From NCBI GenBank assembly GCA_021014325.1, contig CM037463.1, forward strand, positions 7,323,001 through 7,387,000: DNA of 64,000 nt, read 5' to 3'. This DNA comes from Plazaster borealis (Eukaryota; Echinodermata; Asteroidea; Forcipulatida; Labidiasteridae). The position numbers and the translations under genes were made by a program. Positions 39,685 through 54,600 of the stretch are shown piece after piece. How positions within the stretch are numbered: the stretch's first letter is position 1; each line of letters starts with the position of its first letter. A model generated the notes under the pieces. That model worked only from the letters and a program-made list of their open reading frames with translations. It was not told where the DNA came from and ran no database searches.

Positions 39685-42600
39685 GTATCCTTACTCTTAA
39701 ACTTTTGAAGTCGTACGACCTTCTCCGAGTAAATGGCGGCAGCATGCATGTGATGTGCGTCACGGCATGTCGCCGCATTCACAATGAATTAACCGGTTAA
39801 ATTTCTAGTTAAATTACTATATAAACTTTACTAACTATGAAACTGTTTTTGACATGTGATTTGGTAGTACGTTTAAAACGAATATTTCATGGGTTTTATT
39901 ACGGTTTTAGGTTTCAAATGAGGCGTTATTTTCATGTCATATCATCATGTGCAATGGCGTCCATAATGATCAGATCATCAATGGCAATTCTGTAATGTGT
40001 GTAAACTGTAATGCGTGACTCTTTTTAAACAGTGAAGTTGAATTCAACTGCAGTTTGATAATATTCTATTATTGTTTTTTATGTTTCGGGGAAATTGTGT
40101 GCAGAAGAACTTGCCCTCTGGTCCCTCGTCTTTCAGATGCCTGAACATGCTCTGACTGTTCATAAAGTTTTGACGAAAAGCGTATTTAATAATTAATTTT
40201 GTTAACATTTGAATTTCACATTTCTGCCAAGTACGTTTTTCCAATATTCTTTAAATTATTCCTAATTATTGTTATTGACTGTTCTTATTATATTCTGTGC
40301 CAAAAGTTCTCATTTCTTGATCCCTTGCATTACCCTTGTCATTTACAAGCATGAGCGCGCATAATTTCTACAAAATCATGCAAGCTTACATTTTTTACTA
40401 TTAACCTTAATTAGGATGCCTAATTATTGCTATTGATTGTTCTTATCAATTTTTTTGCCAAATGTAATTCACTCCCTAATCCCTTGCCATTTTGGTGCAC
40501 AAAGAATGTCTGACATCATTTTAATGGAATCATGCTGCCTTACATTTTGTACAATTTTTAATATTTGATGTAAAGGTGAGAAATCCCACTGCCACTTCTT
40601 TATTTATAAACGAGTGACCAAATTTTGGTCATAACAAGTGAAAAGGGTACAGCATTTCATCCAGTTTTCATAGTAATTTTGAACATTGTTACATTTAATT
40701 TTGGGCCTACATGTACATGTGATCAAGATTTTTTGTTAAATACAAACGATTGGCGGTTGAACATTTATGGTCATTCTTACAAAGCTGATTTGAATCCAGA
40801 TGTACATCTCTGGAGCAATTGCTCTGGAGTCCTTATGAATTGTTACAAAATGTGAAGAAAGCAAAGACCTTTTTAGCATTGATGACGTCACAGTTTGTTT
40901 TATGCAGAAGAATGGGAAACAATTGTGTCTCTGCTCACCTTTTGGAAAGAAAGTACTCAGTTACAGCACTTCAGCAATGCAGTAAAGAAACAGTGACATC
41001 ATCAGTATAGGGGTCTATTGTTATACACTTGATGAAGGCTATCGTTAAAGGTACTGCACAAGTTTGGTAATTACTCAAAATATATATTAGCATAAAAACT
41101 TACTTGGTAACGAGCAACAGAGAGCTGTTGATAGTATAAAACATTGTGAGAAACAACTCCCTCTGAAGTAACGTAGTTTTTGAGAAAGAGGTAATTTCTC
41201 ACTAAAATTTTTGAATCTGAGAAAGACTTCAGGACTGAAGCCTTTCTCAGGCATCTGAAAGCACACAAATTTGTGCAACAAGGGTGTTTTTTCTTTCATT
41301 ATTTGCTTGCAACTTCGATGACAAACTCAACGACCAGTACAGATTCTGATGGAAACAGTGTCTCTCCTCTCTGTGATTGTGAAACAGTCCTTGGATTTGG
41401 CCACTTACAGAGTCCAAATGTAACAGGCCTTTGATTTTGATGGATTGGGTGGTTTGGGTGAAATATAAAGGCTATGGAATCTTATCTTAACATTTCTCGA
41501 CAAAGTAAGGCTTTAGTTAAAGGACCCTTTATATCTAGATCTATTTGCGGTTATTATCAGATTTCATTTTGACCAGTGCTTTCCACCATTGGATCCGGTT
41601 GTGCTTGTGTAACAGTATACCTGTCAACATTATTGGCCTGTGATGTGTACAAATATGAATGCTCTGCTCAACATATGATGTTGTACACTACCCAGTAATG
41701 GTGGAGATTTCTTCTATTTCTTGTGTGTACTTCAGTCCCTCTATTATGTAATTTAGGCACCCACAATGTGCACACATGTCCATACTACTTCCCTTGTAGC
41801 TATTTGCATACTGTGCCTGCTCAGTTGATGTACACTTCTCATTCACACAACTGGGACTGTGAATGAAATTTTAAGGTGTTTTTTTTATGAGAACCTATGA
41901 TTTTCACCACTTGTTCATGTTTTGGTAGCTATGCATGTGGTCAGACAATCACTTAACTGCTACAATTTTGAAGCCTTGATGATTTTCACAGTGCCTTTAA
42001 TTTCAATGAGACGAAGATCGTGTTTTCCTTAACGTTGTGTTCTGCACAGAAATCAACTATGTATCAACACCGCCATTGTATATATGCACCGATTTTATGT
42101 GTTTCATTCCTTCAGTAGGTTCCAACGCAATGTAAGTATTAGATGAGAAGAGCTTATATACATGGATAGTAAAAGTGTTCTCCCTTAACAGTGGTCCGCT
42201 GGCCAAATGTTAGTTAAAACACCCAAGGACCAGTCCAAATTCTGTCCAATGTTGTCCGGCAGGCAACTTGATTGCTTGCCACTGCTACACCAGGGCTCGA
42301 AATTAACACTGGACCGCAGGCCCAAGGCCAGTGATTTTAGCGTCTGCATTTTTGAATAATAACACCTCACTGCTTTTTTAATTTAAACTGTTAAATAAAA
42401 AATATCTTTCAATTTCGTTGAGTATTGAAGTATTACCCATAAGAAAAATTAGATAAAAATCTCTTCTTAGCTGTTTCGAAAAAAGCTCAAAAATGTGACT
42501 GTGTGTAGATAGTGTTCTTTCACATTTTGAATCCGGTCTTGTAACAAATTCTCTGGTCCAGTAAAAGTTTTGAGCTACAAACCCTGCAGTCTTGTGGATT

Positions 42601-45600
42601 TTTCCCCCAAATTCGAGCCCTGTACACTTAAACCACTGATTGTTCATGTTGCTTCAATTACATAGTCCCATGCTAATAACAATGTTGAAAGAAAACCCCA
42701 ACATACGGACAAGTGGAAAAGCTAGCGGAACAGCGAAATGACAAGCTAACTAGTCTTGCTGGCTAGTCACTGAAAAAATTAACCCTGAGTAATGCATGCG
42801 CCTTTTTCATTGAAAAAACCCTCATTACCATCAGGTGCATTAAAGTCTGCTTGGGACTCGGATTGCACATGGACATATCAAGGCCATGTACAGTAGAACC
42901 CTGCTAAGTGCAGCACAGTGCAACAGAGTATGGGGTTTGAGTTGACTGCTAAACGCAATGAAATACAACAACTTTTACCATTTGGCATTTAAATTTCTGT
43001 CTTGGTTTTCAGGGTGACGTGCTCTCACAAAAATACTTTTGTTTTCAAAGTGAAGTTTACGCTATTGTTAAAATCGGAAAGAAAGAGCTTTCCAATGCAG
43101 ATATAACACTTGAAATGCATGTACTTTTTCATCAAAAAAAGTTGTGCAACTTTAACAGGTTTTATGTACAATTTTGTAATCATGGCGTGTCATGGTTAAA
43201 AGCACCGGACTCAAGCTCTGGTGTTTGTGATCAGCAGAGTGTGGGTTCAAGTCTCGGCCATGGTACTTGTCCCCCTGAGCAAGACACAATTGCTTTGTCC
43301 TGATGGGACCTTAAGCCATAGGTCCCGTGTACTAGTTTTGGTAGTGCGTGCAAATAACACACAACACTTATCGTGGAAGAGTAGGGGTTAATCCCAGTGT
43401 TTGTGGTTCACATTGCAAGCACCCTTGTTTACAGGTTTCCTCAGGCTTGCGAGCCACAGGGATTAAGTTCACTTATGAGGCATCCTTGTCTGGTTTCATC
43501 ACCAGAATTATATAATAATAATACTAATAACAATATTAATCAAAACCAGTTTGTACAACTTCTTAGAATTATGTTTTGCGTAATAAGTGCATTTGTTTGA
43601 CAATTCAGTTTTTGTGTGTGTGTTTTTTGTAGAGTATCGCCGCAGCCGCTCTTTTCCTCGCAGCCAAGGTCGAGGAACAGCCACACAAGCTAGAATACGT
43701 CATCAAAGTCCACCATGCCTGTCTGCATCGTGGAGGTCCTGTCCTGGACACGAAGAGTGATGTGAGTTGTGTTGATTCATTCATGGAATTTCATCTTTGC
43801 AAAGGGCACTTCCATTGGAAAATCTTAAAGTCTATTGGAAACTTCTGAAGGGGCACCAAGGCCAAGACCAGGGGCAACGAAAGCCGTGGCCTCCTTGTAA
43901 TTTCAGGCCTGTTGATTTCACGTGTTTAATTCCTTTACTTACCCAGTATAAGCGAAATTGTGAAAACAATGTTTTGTTAAACTTGTTTTAATTTTTGCCA
44001 TGAGTCATAAAATACTGCTGCTACTACTACTACTGATTGTTATATTATTCATGTGCTACTACAGCTACTAGTACTGATTTTTATATTATATTATTCATCC
44101 CTGTATTCTTTGCTGATGACTGGAATTAGTTTCCTTTTTGAGGGTTTCTTTGGTATTTGAACTCCCTGACATTTCTCAGAATAGTGGAAACAATATGGAT
44201 TTAGATTGTTTGCATTTGCATTTTGCAGTAGGCCTACCTCACAGCTTTTGTGAGATGCCAGGCCTGCTTTGGATTTGTTCTTGTTTAATTTGTAGTTAAT
44301 ACATCTGTTGTATTTTTGTTATGCTGTTTTTCTCTTTGTATGCAACTCTCAAGAAGTATTGTTTGATTGATTCACGGCTCTTCACTTTCTCTGAAATTTG
44401 TCATTATTTAAACTGTTCAACTTTTCTTCCAGGCGGACATGAATTCTTCCTTGTTTAATTTGTGGTCCAATGTGTCTGTTTTATTATTAATATTTTTTGT
44501 TTGCCCCTTCACCGATGTGTATAAAACACTGAATAATCACACTGTATACTCACACAAAATTAATATCCATATCATTGTTGCGGTATTTGCTGCTAAAATA
44601 TAGGATTTGAACTGCCTCTAGCCACTGGCTAGCTCGGTGTTCTTGTTGTAAGACATCTGCTCTAGCATGGCAAAGGTGGTGGGTTCGAATCCCACCTAAG
44701 TGATATGCCTGTGGATTTGTTTCCACAACTCGGGGAAAGTACGGAGTATACAGTGCTTATTAGTAAATATTACACATCGTTATAAGGGCAAAAGACAAAT
44801 AATATTCTTCATCCTTGATGCAAAGTTAACATATATTTGTCTTTTTATTGTTTTATGCTGTGTTTCTTTTATATGCATCTCTCAATGAGTTTTGTTTGAT
44901 TGATTCCTAGCTCTTCACTTTCTCAGAAATTTGTCATTATTAAAACTGCTTCAGTTTTCCATTCCAGATTTGTGTATGTATATTATTATGAAATGGTCAG
45001 GGGCAAAAAGATGTATTTACTATTTAATTTAATTTTTTAAAATTTTTTTACTGAATTATTTCTCATTCTCAGGCGTATTTACAACAAGCGCAAGAATTAG
45101 TCATAAATGAAAGTATTCTTCTACAAACATTAGGTGAGTCAAAGAATCTACAACACACTTTATATGTTGTAAGCCTAACAACCCCTCAAAATTTCCCGAA
45201 CCGCCTCTTGGTTTTGCTTGAAATTGGCGATTTTGTACTCCCAAGCCACCCACATTTAGCATGAGGCCAGGCAGGTCAGTCTTATTCAAGTCTTCTAAAC
45301 AATTATGAACTCTTACCCAATTACTGCATGTCCAAGGGCTAGTCGAATTAGATCTGATACGGCCAGCTCATGTGCGAGTGCAGTAACTGGGTTAAACTTC
45401 ATAATTTCATGTACAGCCACAGGGCTGCTATGATCATGACGACATTTGCACCTTTGAAGAGCTTCTACCTATCCAGGTTCTTAACTTTGGATTCGCTGAG
45501 TGTAGCCCCCCATAAAATAAACTCTTCCCATTTTCATTTCCTATACGGTAAATCTTTGCAGCAATGAGATGGACCTTTTAAATTCGGAGAAACATGTAAT

Positions 45601-48600
45601 TTTTAGATATATTTACATTTATTTATTATTTGTTTTTTATCTCGGGCCAGTTTAAAAGCACAAGTGCATTTACAAAATTATAATCGTAACATCCCCGACA
45701 AAGGAAATGAGGATTTTGTTTAACCCTATTTATCAGTGCATTCTCCCGCTCAACTGGCTCTTGCCACAAAATACCACAGGAGATTGTGGTGATTAAGTCC
45801 ACAGTACACAAGCCATGGTCAGGGTTCTCCCCATTCACAAGCTAGTGTATATTGCTTGCGATACGCGCAAATTGCGCGCGATATGCGCAAATTTCAGCCG
45901 ATACGCAAAAAAAGCCCCAAAAACACCATATATGATGCTCCAAATTACACAGTAGGGCTTTGAAAACAAAGAAAAACACTGTAGAAGACACTGTAGAAAA
46001 CATTCTGAAGACCCTGTTTCAAATTCAGCATGCTTTGGCCAAACATCCAAAACAAAATTGGCCCAGAATGCCCCCCAGTTTTGAAAAAAACCTGGGGAGA
46101 ACCCTGATGGGGTCGCTGCATAAAACCAGCTTTACAAACAGATGAAATCCATGCACCCAAAGCTAGCCTTGAAGGTATGCTACTTAACTATTGCAGCAAT
46201 CTGTGGTACCTGTGTATAGGAGGGTTGATTGAGAATGGAATGTGACTATTATTGATTAATATTCGCTGCTTAAAGGGATTGTATGGGTCTGGTATTTGGA
46301 ACCAACTGTTTGAAAATTTCATTTTAAGAGGTGGTAGTGTTTTTGAGATGTTGCCGAAAATCTGGAGCGGTTTGTCCACGCAGGAAGAATAATCTGCAAT
46401 TGGAATACACAATCTGAGAAGCGTTACTGCTGTAACTGCCGCTTTGTAGATTCAAATTTTGGGGGGATAAAAAGTGATATATTTTTCCATAACCGCAGTA
46501 CTTCAAAATGAAAAGTTTCTCAAAATGCATTTTACTATCCAAAGCTGCTGTCCTTCTTACCAAGTAAGTTTTTATTGCCATTAATTATCAGAGTCATAAC
46601 CAAACGTATACAGACCCTTTTAGCTGCTTTTTCAGAAATAAATAAAAAGCGCAAATGATTTTACTGGTTTCTTTATTGATGCATTTAGGTTTTGAAGTAG
46701 CCGTAGACCATCCCCATACCCATGTAGTTAAGTGCACCCAAATGATAAGAGGTGAGTGTCGACCAATTATTTGTTGTCTCGGTGATTAATGACCCCTCAG
46801 CTTCTTGTTTCCAGATCCATGGGAGGAGCCTAAAATAAAAATGTGCATGAATGAATTATTCATAAAGCATTGGATCAATCAGAAACACTCTTTTTCATTC
46901 ATGTGGAAAATCATCCTTTATATGGGTGTGTAATAATACATGTATTACCGATGGGTAATAAATGTATTAGCCTTTGCATTTGTACGGAAGATGTCAGAAA
47001 TGTATGTCATGAAAAATGGCTGTTTCCGGTTGAGTTAATGGTCCAGAAAAATCAATTTCATAACTTTTAGCAATTACCTCAACATACAAAGTGAAGCCTC
47101 TGATGAGTTTTAGAAAACAGATTCTTGAGAGATTATATTTTCTTAAAACGGTTTACATCACCTGAACAAAGTGAAGAGATGTCTGAAAATTTTCCAAACT
47201 TTCTTCATTAAGGTGTATTTTTCCTTTGTTTTGGCCTCGATTCTCACGACAGGAAGGTGGAAGTGTGTTGAAGTACATTGCCTGAGGTTGAAATGACGGA
47301 TTTGCCAAAATTTTTGAAGTTCTTGAGACGAGGACTTGAAACAAAACTGTCCTTTGGTGAACTGTCCAGGGACATCCTGTAACATAAACAAAACCATTTT
47401 TGAGGTTTTCATTGGTTACAACTTTAAAACCGGGAGAAAATTCTGCCAGGGACAATTTGAAAAATCCCCCCAGATAACCCCAATTTTTCTCTGTAAACTA
47501 ATATAGACCTAGAAAAAGAACACCACTGTGTTTAGTTTTAGCTGTTACATTCTGAATGCACTTGTTATAAGTCCATAGTGTGCATGGCACAAATTTTGTG
47601 CAAGTCCCCCAACAAAGCTTCCATCTATGTAAAAGTTAATACTTGCCTCATTTTTGGGGGAAAAACCCGAAGATATTATGCATCTTCAAAAAAGAAAAAT
47701 TAATAAATGAAAAATTCAGGACAAATTCAGAAACTGCACTAAATCTCTGTTTATGTGAAGAAGGATGCTTAGTTCAATTGTATTCAGCTCACCTGTTGGA
47801 CAAATTTTCCAAAACATTCTTCATAATAGTTATCAATTAGATGTCAACAATTTCATTGATGGCCCTCATTTCCAGCCCCATACTGTATTTCCATTTTAAA
47901 CGCCAGACTTAACTGTTAAAAGCTCTCTTCAATGTCTTGTTTTTCTGTGGTAACATGGAATTTCAGGTCGGTTCAAGAATGCTTTTGGCTCACGTGAGTT
48001 AATACATGTCTTGTTTGTTTTCTCCCCCTGGACAGAGCACCTCATTACAGTTTTATTACGAGTCACTCACTTCTGCTTTGCTACTATTTTTGTCGTGTGT
48101 TTTCTCTCAACACCTGCCCTTATCGCCATCAGGGTCAAATGTCACAGGGCTGCAATTAAGAGAAATTGAACAGTTGTAAATAATAGAGTACAACAGTTAC
48201 ACAAACCACTGTTCATAGAAAATTGTTTCATGGTGCAACCGTTTTGGTTTACTCTGAAATCAGTGTTACCGTACTGAGGCTGAAAGGGCTTAGTAGTCTG
48301 ACCCCTTTGTGGTATGATGAGAATATTGTAATGGTGATTGCCATTGCGCTAAGGGAACAAGACATTGATGGTGGCAGCATGCTACAAAGGTCTTTTTTGT
48401 GTAAGTTTGATCTTAGGTGGAATGGTGATTCAACTTAATGTTTTTGAAGGGGACACCCTTTGGATTTTATAAACCTGAGAGCAAAAAACAATTTTGTTAA
48501 CCAGTTAAAGACAAGGATGTTCCATTTTTTCACTTCAACCCTAACAGGATTTTTTTGTTTTGTTTCTCTGTCGAGAAAATACCATATTCACATACTGAAT

Positions 48601-51600
48601 TGTAAAACCTCAGTTTTGAGACACAGCAAACACTTGGGCCCCATGGCTGGAACCAAGGCTGGAATCCTGGTCCACTCAGACAAACCTCCATTGAGTGGAA
48701 ATACAAAGAAATACAACAGTGGAAGACTCTCGATGCCATGTAATCCTCTTCTTACAACAAAAGGACAAAGGCCTGGAATCGAGGACTACACAATAACCAC
48801 AGCACAAATGCAAAAATGTTGTGTTATTTCTACTGCCACCTGTTCTCTTTGTGTGGGTTAAACGAAGCGTTCATGCTCTGTGAACCCTCTGTAGTGGAAA
48901 TTACAGGCTACCTTTGTTCCTGTCATCCGATGTGACATGAAAATTCAAAAGTCACATCTCAGGCATGCCTCCAGGGAAACGTTTACGTTATAAACACGTC
49001 AGTTGGCGTTAACTGGTTAATTGAAACATTTGACGAGTTGGTTTTTTAAAAAGAATTTATGACTAGAAAAATGTTCCCTTTCTCAATATCGTTGTGACAT
49101 TTGGCCCTGATCATCGAGTTGTTAGGAGGTTCAGTTCATGTGTTTGTGCAATAATTTAGTAAAGAGTATTTTGGAAAGAAAGGGCACACTCTTTGTTTGT
49201 GGTGATGAGTGCTTTGTAGAAATCTTTTCAGTGTAAAATCAAATTGCAAACTGTACTTGCAGATCTTTTTTTCATTTGGTGACATTGGACCTTGTTAGAC
49301 CTGACAAAAATGGGCCATTGCTAGGCAGTTGTGTGGACGATAACTCAGTCGAAGGTCCTTCTTAACAAACCTTGCTTTCTTGCGGAATGACATAATATTT
49401 TAACAAGCTTTTTAAAATAAATTCTGGTATGCATATTACCGAGTGCAAAGCTCAAGCATCTATACAGGTGACTATTGTAAACATTTTATTTATATTTTTA
49501 ATCAAATTTGTATAATGTGAAACTCCAAATACTTTCAGCTGAAAAACAATTTAAGTTACCTTTATGAATGCTTCAGTTTTGGACGTCTATTATTCGCCAT
49601 GAGCCAGACCATGCTAATGAGTTTTCCCCCCTTTTGACCCCCCTCCATCCCCACATGGGCGCCCCTTCCTGACTGGGTGCTGTGCCACCACTCTGCGGCC
49701 ATGGATTGTTGCGGTGCCTCATTGTGACCCTCTTTGGGCGGCCACGAGAGCAGCCAGCAAGGACCTGGCCCAGACCTCGTATTTCATGGCGACCAACAGG
49801 TTGGCTGCCTCGATTGCCTCTTTCTCTCTTTGTAAACGAGTCGCAAACCAAAATCCTTCTGCAAGGAACCTCATATCCAACAGAGACCCCAAAAATTCAT
49901 TTAAAATCTTTAGACACTATAACTCTTTGCTAAGCAACAACTTTGTTCAGCAAATCGACCTTTGAAGAACTAAAAACCATCTGGGTAAAATTTTGAAGAA
50001 AGCTCTGTTTGACAGATTTCTTTATGAACATGTACCAGCAACACCCGATAAAAAATCTGAGCCTAACTGAGAATCTACGTTGGAGGAATTTGTTGAGCGA
50101 CTCTTAGTGAGTTTTATTTTGAGTACATACATAATAAGTTCACATGATGTTAGCACAGTAGGTGAACGTCTGGGTGTGAGGTAAATCAGCAGAGCACAGA
50201 ACAGGTAAAGTTGCCATTCCAGTCAGTCCAGTTATCCCTAAAACTTTGTGTCAAATATCTCCATTATTTCTCTGGAATGAACAATCATAGTGTCCGTAGA
50301 TATTGCTTTTCAATTGCACTTGTTGGTTTGAGTCAAATTGCATTGGCCAAAAGTCACATGGAAACGAAGCCATGCAAGAAATACTTAAACGTCCCTAGGT
50401 CTGAAGGAAACTTTATTTATCCCCAATCATCAGAGCATGATCATTAAATAAAGTGTGAATCATCACATGGAGAAAAAACAAAACATGTGTTTCATATGTA
50501 AATTACTTGCTAATACCAAACGATTCCTTCTTCTCACCAGATAGATTATTTTTTTATTTATTATGCAACTTGGAGCGTCGAGAAAAAACATCAACTGATT
50601 CCACAAACATCCTTAGTGAACCGCTCCGTAGGCAGCTGACTGAGCTGATCTTAAATACAGTTCATACTCAAATCTTTTCAGAATTTACTTGAATTTGCAT
50701 TGTAGTTTACTTTGTTAACTTTCCAGTGCATTGGAGATCACTTTCACCAAAACTACAGGCGTTGATGCGATATCCTGGTAGACCGTAAACTAGTTGATTC
50801 TGACATCGCCGGCACTTTTGGTGCAAAACATCGGAAACATCAAAACAAAACCTTTGAGCTTAGATTTTCATTCATGTAAACTTTTCATTAAATGTGGATT
50901 TTCTTATGAAGATATGGTACACCACTGGAAAAACCTTTTCCTCTTCCAAAGAAAAACCCCAAAGCTGTACTTTCTGTTCAAACAACAAAACATGAAATGT
51001 TAACCGGTTTGCTTTATAATGCGTATTTAAAAGTGATATGTGTAGTTAATGTTGTACAGCTCTCCACAAAAAGTTGTACCATACCTTCAAATGAAAATAA
51101 CCTATCAAATTGAGACCTTTGTCACACGGCTAACAACTTAAATGTTTCATAGATGTAATAATTGCATCAGGTATAAAGAATACCAGTGGTTTATCCTTGC
51201 ACTGATGTGTGATAAACACTGTCTACTGGGTGCTTTCCAAACTCCAATGGAAAAAAAACCACCACAGGCATACCTGTTTTTGGTACCCACTGCTAATATT
51301 CAGGATTGGAACTGGGCTCTTTTCACTGGGTGCTCCCGGTGGTGTGATGGTAAGACATCTAGGCCCAATTTCATAGAGCTGCTAAGCACAAAAATTTGCT
51401 TAGCATGAAATTTCTTCCGTGATAAAAACAGGACTACCAACCAAATTTCCATGTAATTTTCAGGATAAGCAAACAACAGCTGAATACTAGTAACAAGCAA
51501 TATGCAACACATGGAAATTTGGTTGGTGTTTTTATCAAGGAAGAAATTTCATGCTAAGCAGATTTTTGTGCTTAGCAGCTCTATGAGATTTGGCCCTGCT

Positions 51601-54600
51601 CTAGAATTTCAGGGTGGTGAGTTCGAATCTCTCCTGAGTAGTATGCCTATGTGGGGTTTTTTTTTTCTCCAGGGGACTCTGGAAAGTGCTGTGTTTACAG
51701 TGCTTATTACAAATTGGTGTAGGGTAATAATAACTGTAATGTTCTGAGAGAGAATGAACACACTTTTTGTGGCAGCCAATTTTCCAGCTCATGTTGGTAG
51801 GGTGTGACATAGGTCTACTGTTAGTTTGAACGAGAGACGCTCAATGTAAAATGACTCTGTGGAACTCGCTGTGTTTTGATTGCAGTTTACACCTGACCAC
51901 ATTCTGCCTACAGTACAAGCCGACCGTGGTTGCATGTGTGTGCATCTACCTAGTGGCCAAATGGTCACAGTGGGAGGTAGGACAAGTACTCTACTTCTCT
52001 CACTGATTCTAGAACTGTGAATTCTCTGCTGCCGATGAAACAAAACTGTTGTGCACTTTATTCTCTGGACTTAAAATTGGGCTAAATGAGAACTTCAAGT
52101 TGCACCTTATTTTTCAGCTGTCTTCAATAGTTGTTTGTTATTAATGAGTGATGAAATTTTTGTGAAAAAGGAAATGTTATGCTTTGTTTCAAAGGTACTG
52201 CAAAGAAGAAAAAAAGTTCTAAAGTTTTTCTTATAGTGTTTTTTGTTTTGTTTTTGTTTTTATTTTGTGAACCAAATGATTACTCTCAAGATTGTTGTCA
52301 ACTTTAATACACTCGTACTTGGGTTTAAGATCAACTGTATTTTAATTTTTTGATGTAATTTCATATTGATACATTTTACTTACTTTCACGTAGTTTTAGT
52401 AATAGAAACAAATACCTGTGTAGAAAGGTTGTGCCTGTTATTAGAGAATACAACTGCAGATTTTTCCATTTTCAACAGAAGGTTGTGAACATTATTCAGA
52501 ATTCTGGTTTCTTGTTAATGAAACTTGAATAATGGGGAATTCCCTAATGACCAAAGAAGAGTAGACCTAAACTTCCACAGCTGGGCCCAATTTCACAGAG
52601 CTGCTCAAGTACAAAAAGTAGCTAAGCACAAAAGTATGCTTACCAGATTTAGTTTACCAGCCCCAAACTACCATGTCACATGTACAGTTTGTGACTGGTA
52701 TCCTGCTAATTTCTGCTTAGCAGACAATTGGTAAGCAATATTTCTGCTTTTAAAAGCAGCTCTATGAAATTGGGCGGGCCCAAGTAAGCCGGATCCTTCT
52801 TAATGGTGGCTTTTCTTTCTTGACACCCATGCAGATCATGAAGTCCAGTGACGGCAAGGACTGGTGGGAGTACGTTGACCCAACTGTCACTAAAGAGTTG
52901 CTAGATGGTGAGTTACTTGATTTTGACTTCATGGAAATCTTGCATGAGGAATTTCTTGTTGCAAATTTAACCCAAGCAATGTTGTACATGTATTATTTTT
53001 TGACATTTTTGGATTTTTGTACACGCAGAAGCAGTGGCACAAGGCACATTACTGCTGTAATTAGCCAAACGCCAATGTTTTTGATATAACCTTATGATAT
53101 TGTGATGTTATAACTGAGTGTGACTCAGTCGAGTTTTATACTGTTACAATTGAGTAATGATCTTTTAACACAGTTAAGAGTTTAAGATCTTGTGACACAG
53201 TTGAGTTTATGATCTTGTGACTCAGTTGAGTTTACGATCTTGTGCTGAATTGAGCTATATTCTTGTGACACAGTTGAGTTTATGATCTTGTGACACAGTT
53301 GAGTTTATGATCCTGTGATGTTACAATTGAGCTATGTTCTTGTGACTCAGTTGAGTTTACGATCTTGTGCTGAATTTAGCTACGTTCTTGTGACACTGTT
53401 GAGTTTATGATCTTGTGACACAGTTGAGTTTATGATCGTGTGACACAGTTGAGTTTATGATCTTGTGATGTTACAATTGAGCTATGATCTTGTGACACAG
53501 TTGAATTTATGACCTTGTGACTCAGCTGAGTTTATGATCTTGTGCTGAATTGAGCTATGACACAGTTGAGTTTATGATCTTGTGACACTGACACAGTTGA
53601 GTTTATGATCCTGTGATGTTACAATTGAGCTATGTTCTTGTGACTCAGTTGAGTTTATGATCTTGTGCTGAATTGAGCTATGTTCTTGTGACACAGTTGA
53701 GTTTATGATCTTGTGATGTTACAATTGAGCTATGTTCTTGTGACACAGTTGAGGTTATTAAATATGCTGTCAAAACTGAGTTACAATGTATGATCTTGTG
53801 AGTGTGGCACAGTTGAGTTTATGATCTTGTGATGTTACAATTGAGTGACACAGTTGAGTTTCTGTCTTGTGACACAATTGAGTTCACTATTTTATGCTTT
53901 TACAATTGAGGTATGAACTCGTGTTCCTGTGATGTTACAATTGAGCTCCGTTCTTGTGACACAGTTGAGGTTATTATTTATACTGTCAAAACTGAGTTAT
54001 GATCTTGTGAGTGTGGCACAGTTGGGATTATTATATTGTGCTGTTACAATTGAGTTTTGATCTTGCGACACAGTTTGTATCATTATATTGTGCTGTTATA
54101 ATTGAGTGACAGTTGAGTTTCTGATCTTGTGACACATTTGAGTTCACTATTTTGTGCTTTTACAATTGAGGTATGAACTCGTGTTCCTGTTTTGCAATTT
54201 AAGTATGAACTTGTTACACCGATCAGTAGTGATCTTGTGTTGCATTTGAGCTTTGATCACATTTAAAAATGTTCTTATGATTTCATTTCACAATTGCGTT
54301 GTGATGTTTAAAAACTGAGTAATTGTACAAATGAGTTATGGAATTATTACATGCAGAGTTACTAATTTGTTCCACAGTTGTTCGTATGATCTTGTTTCAC
54401 AATTGAGTATTGTGTATGATCTTGTTTCACAATTAAGTATTGTGTATGATCTTGTTTCACAATTGAGTATTGTGTATGATCTTGTTTCACAATTGAATAA
54501 CATGTTTGATCTTATTTTACAATTGAATAACATGTATGATCTTATTTTACAGTTTAGTTATGATTTTGTTTTAAAATTGAGTCACAAACCTTTTTCACAA

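Noticed and set aside
46870..47455. Small open frames on both strands
   Set aside because: They have no similarity and no flanking signals, and their codon use is like that of introns.
48460..48861. 133-codon open frame in cyclin T intron 5
   Set aside because: It shows no recognisable domain and no splice-site logic, and it lies in AT-rich intron. Length alone is not convincing in 64 kb.
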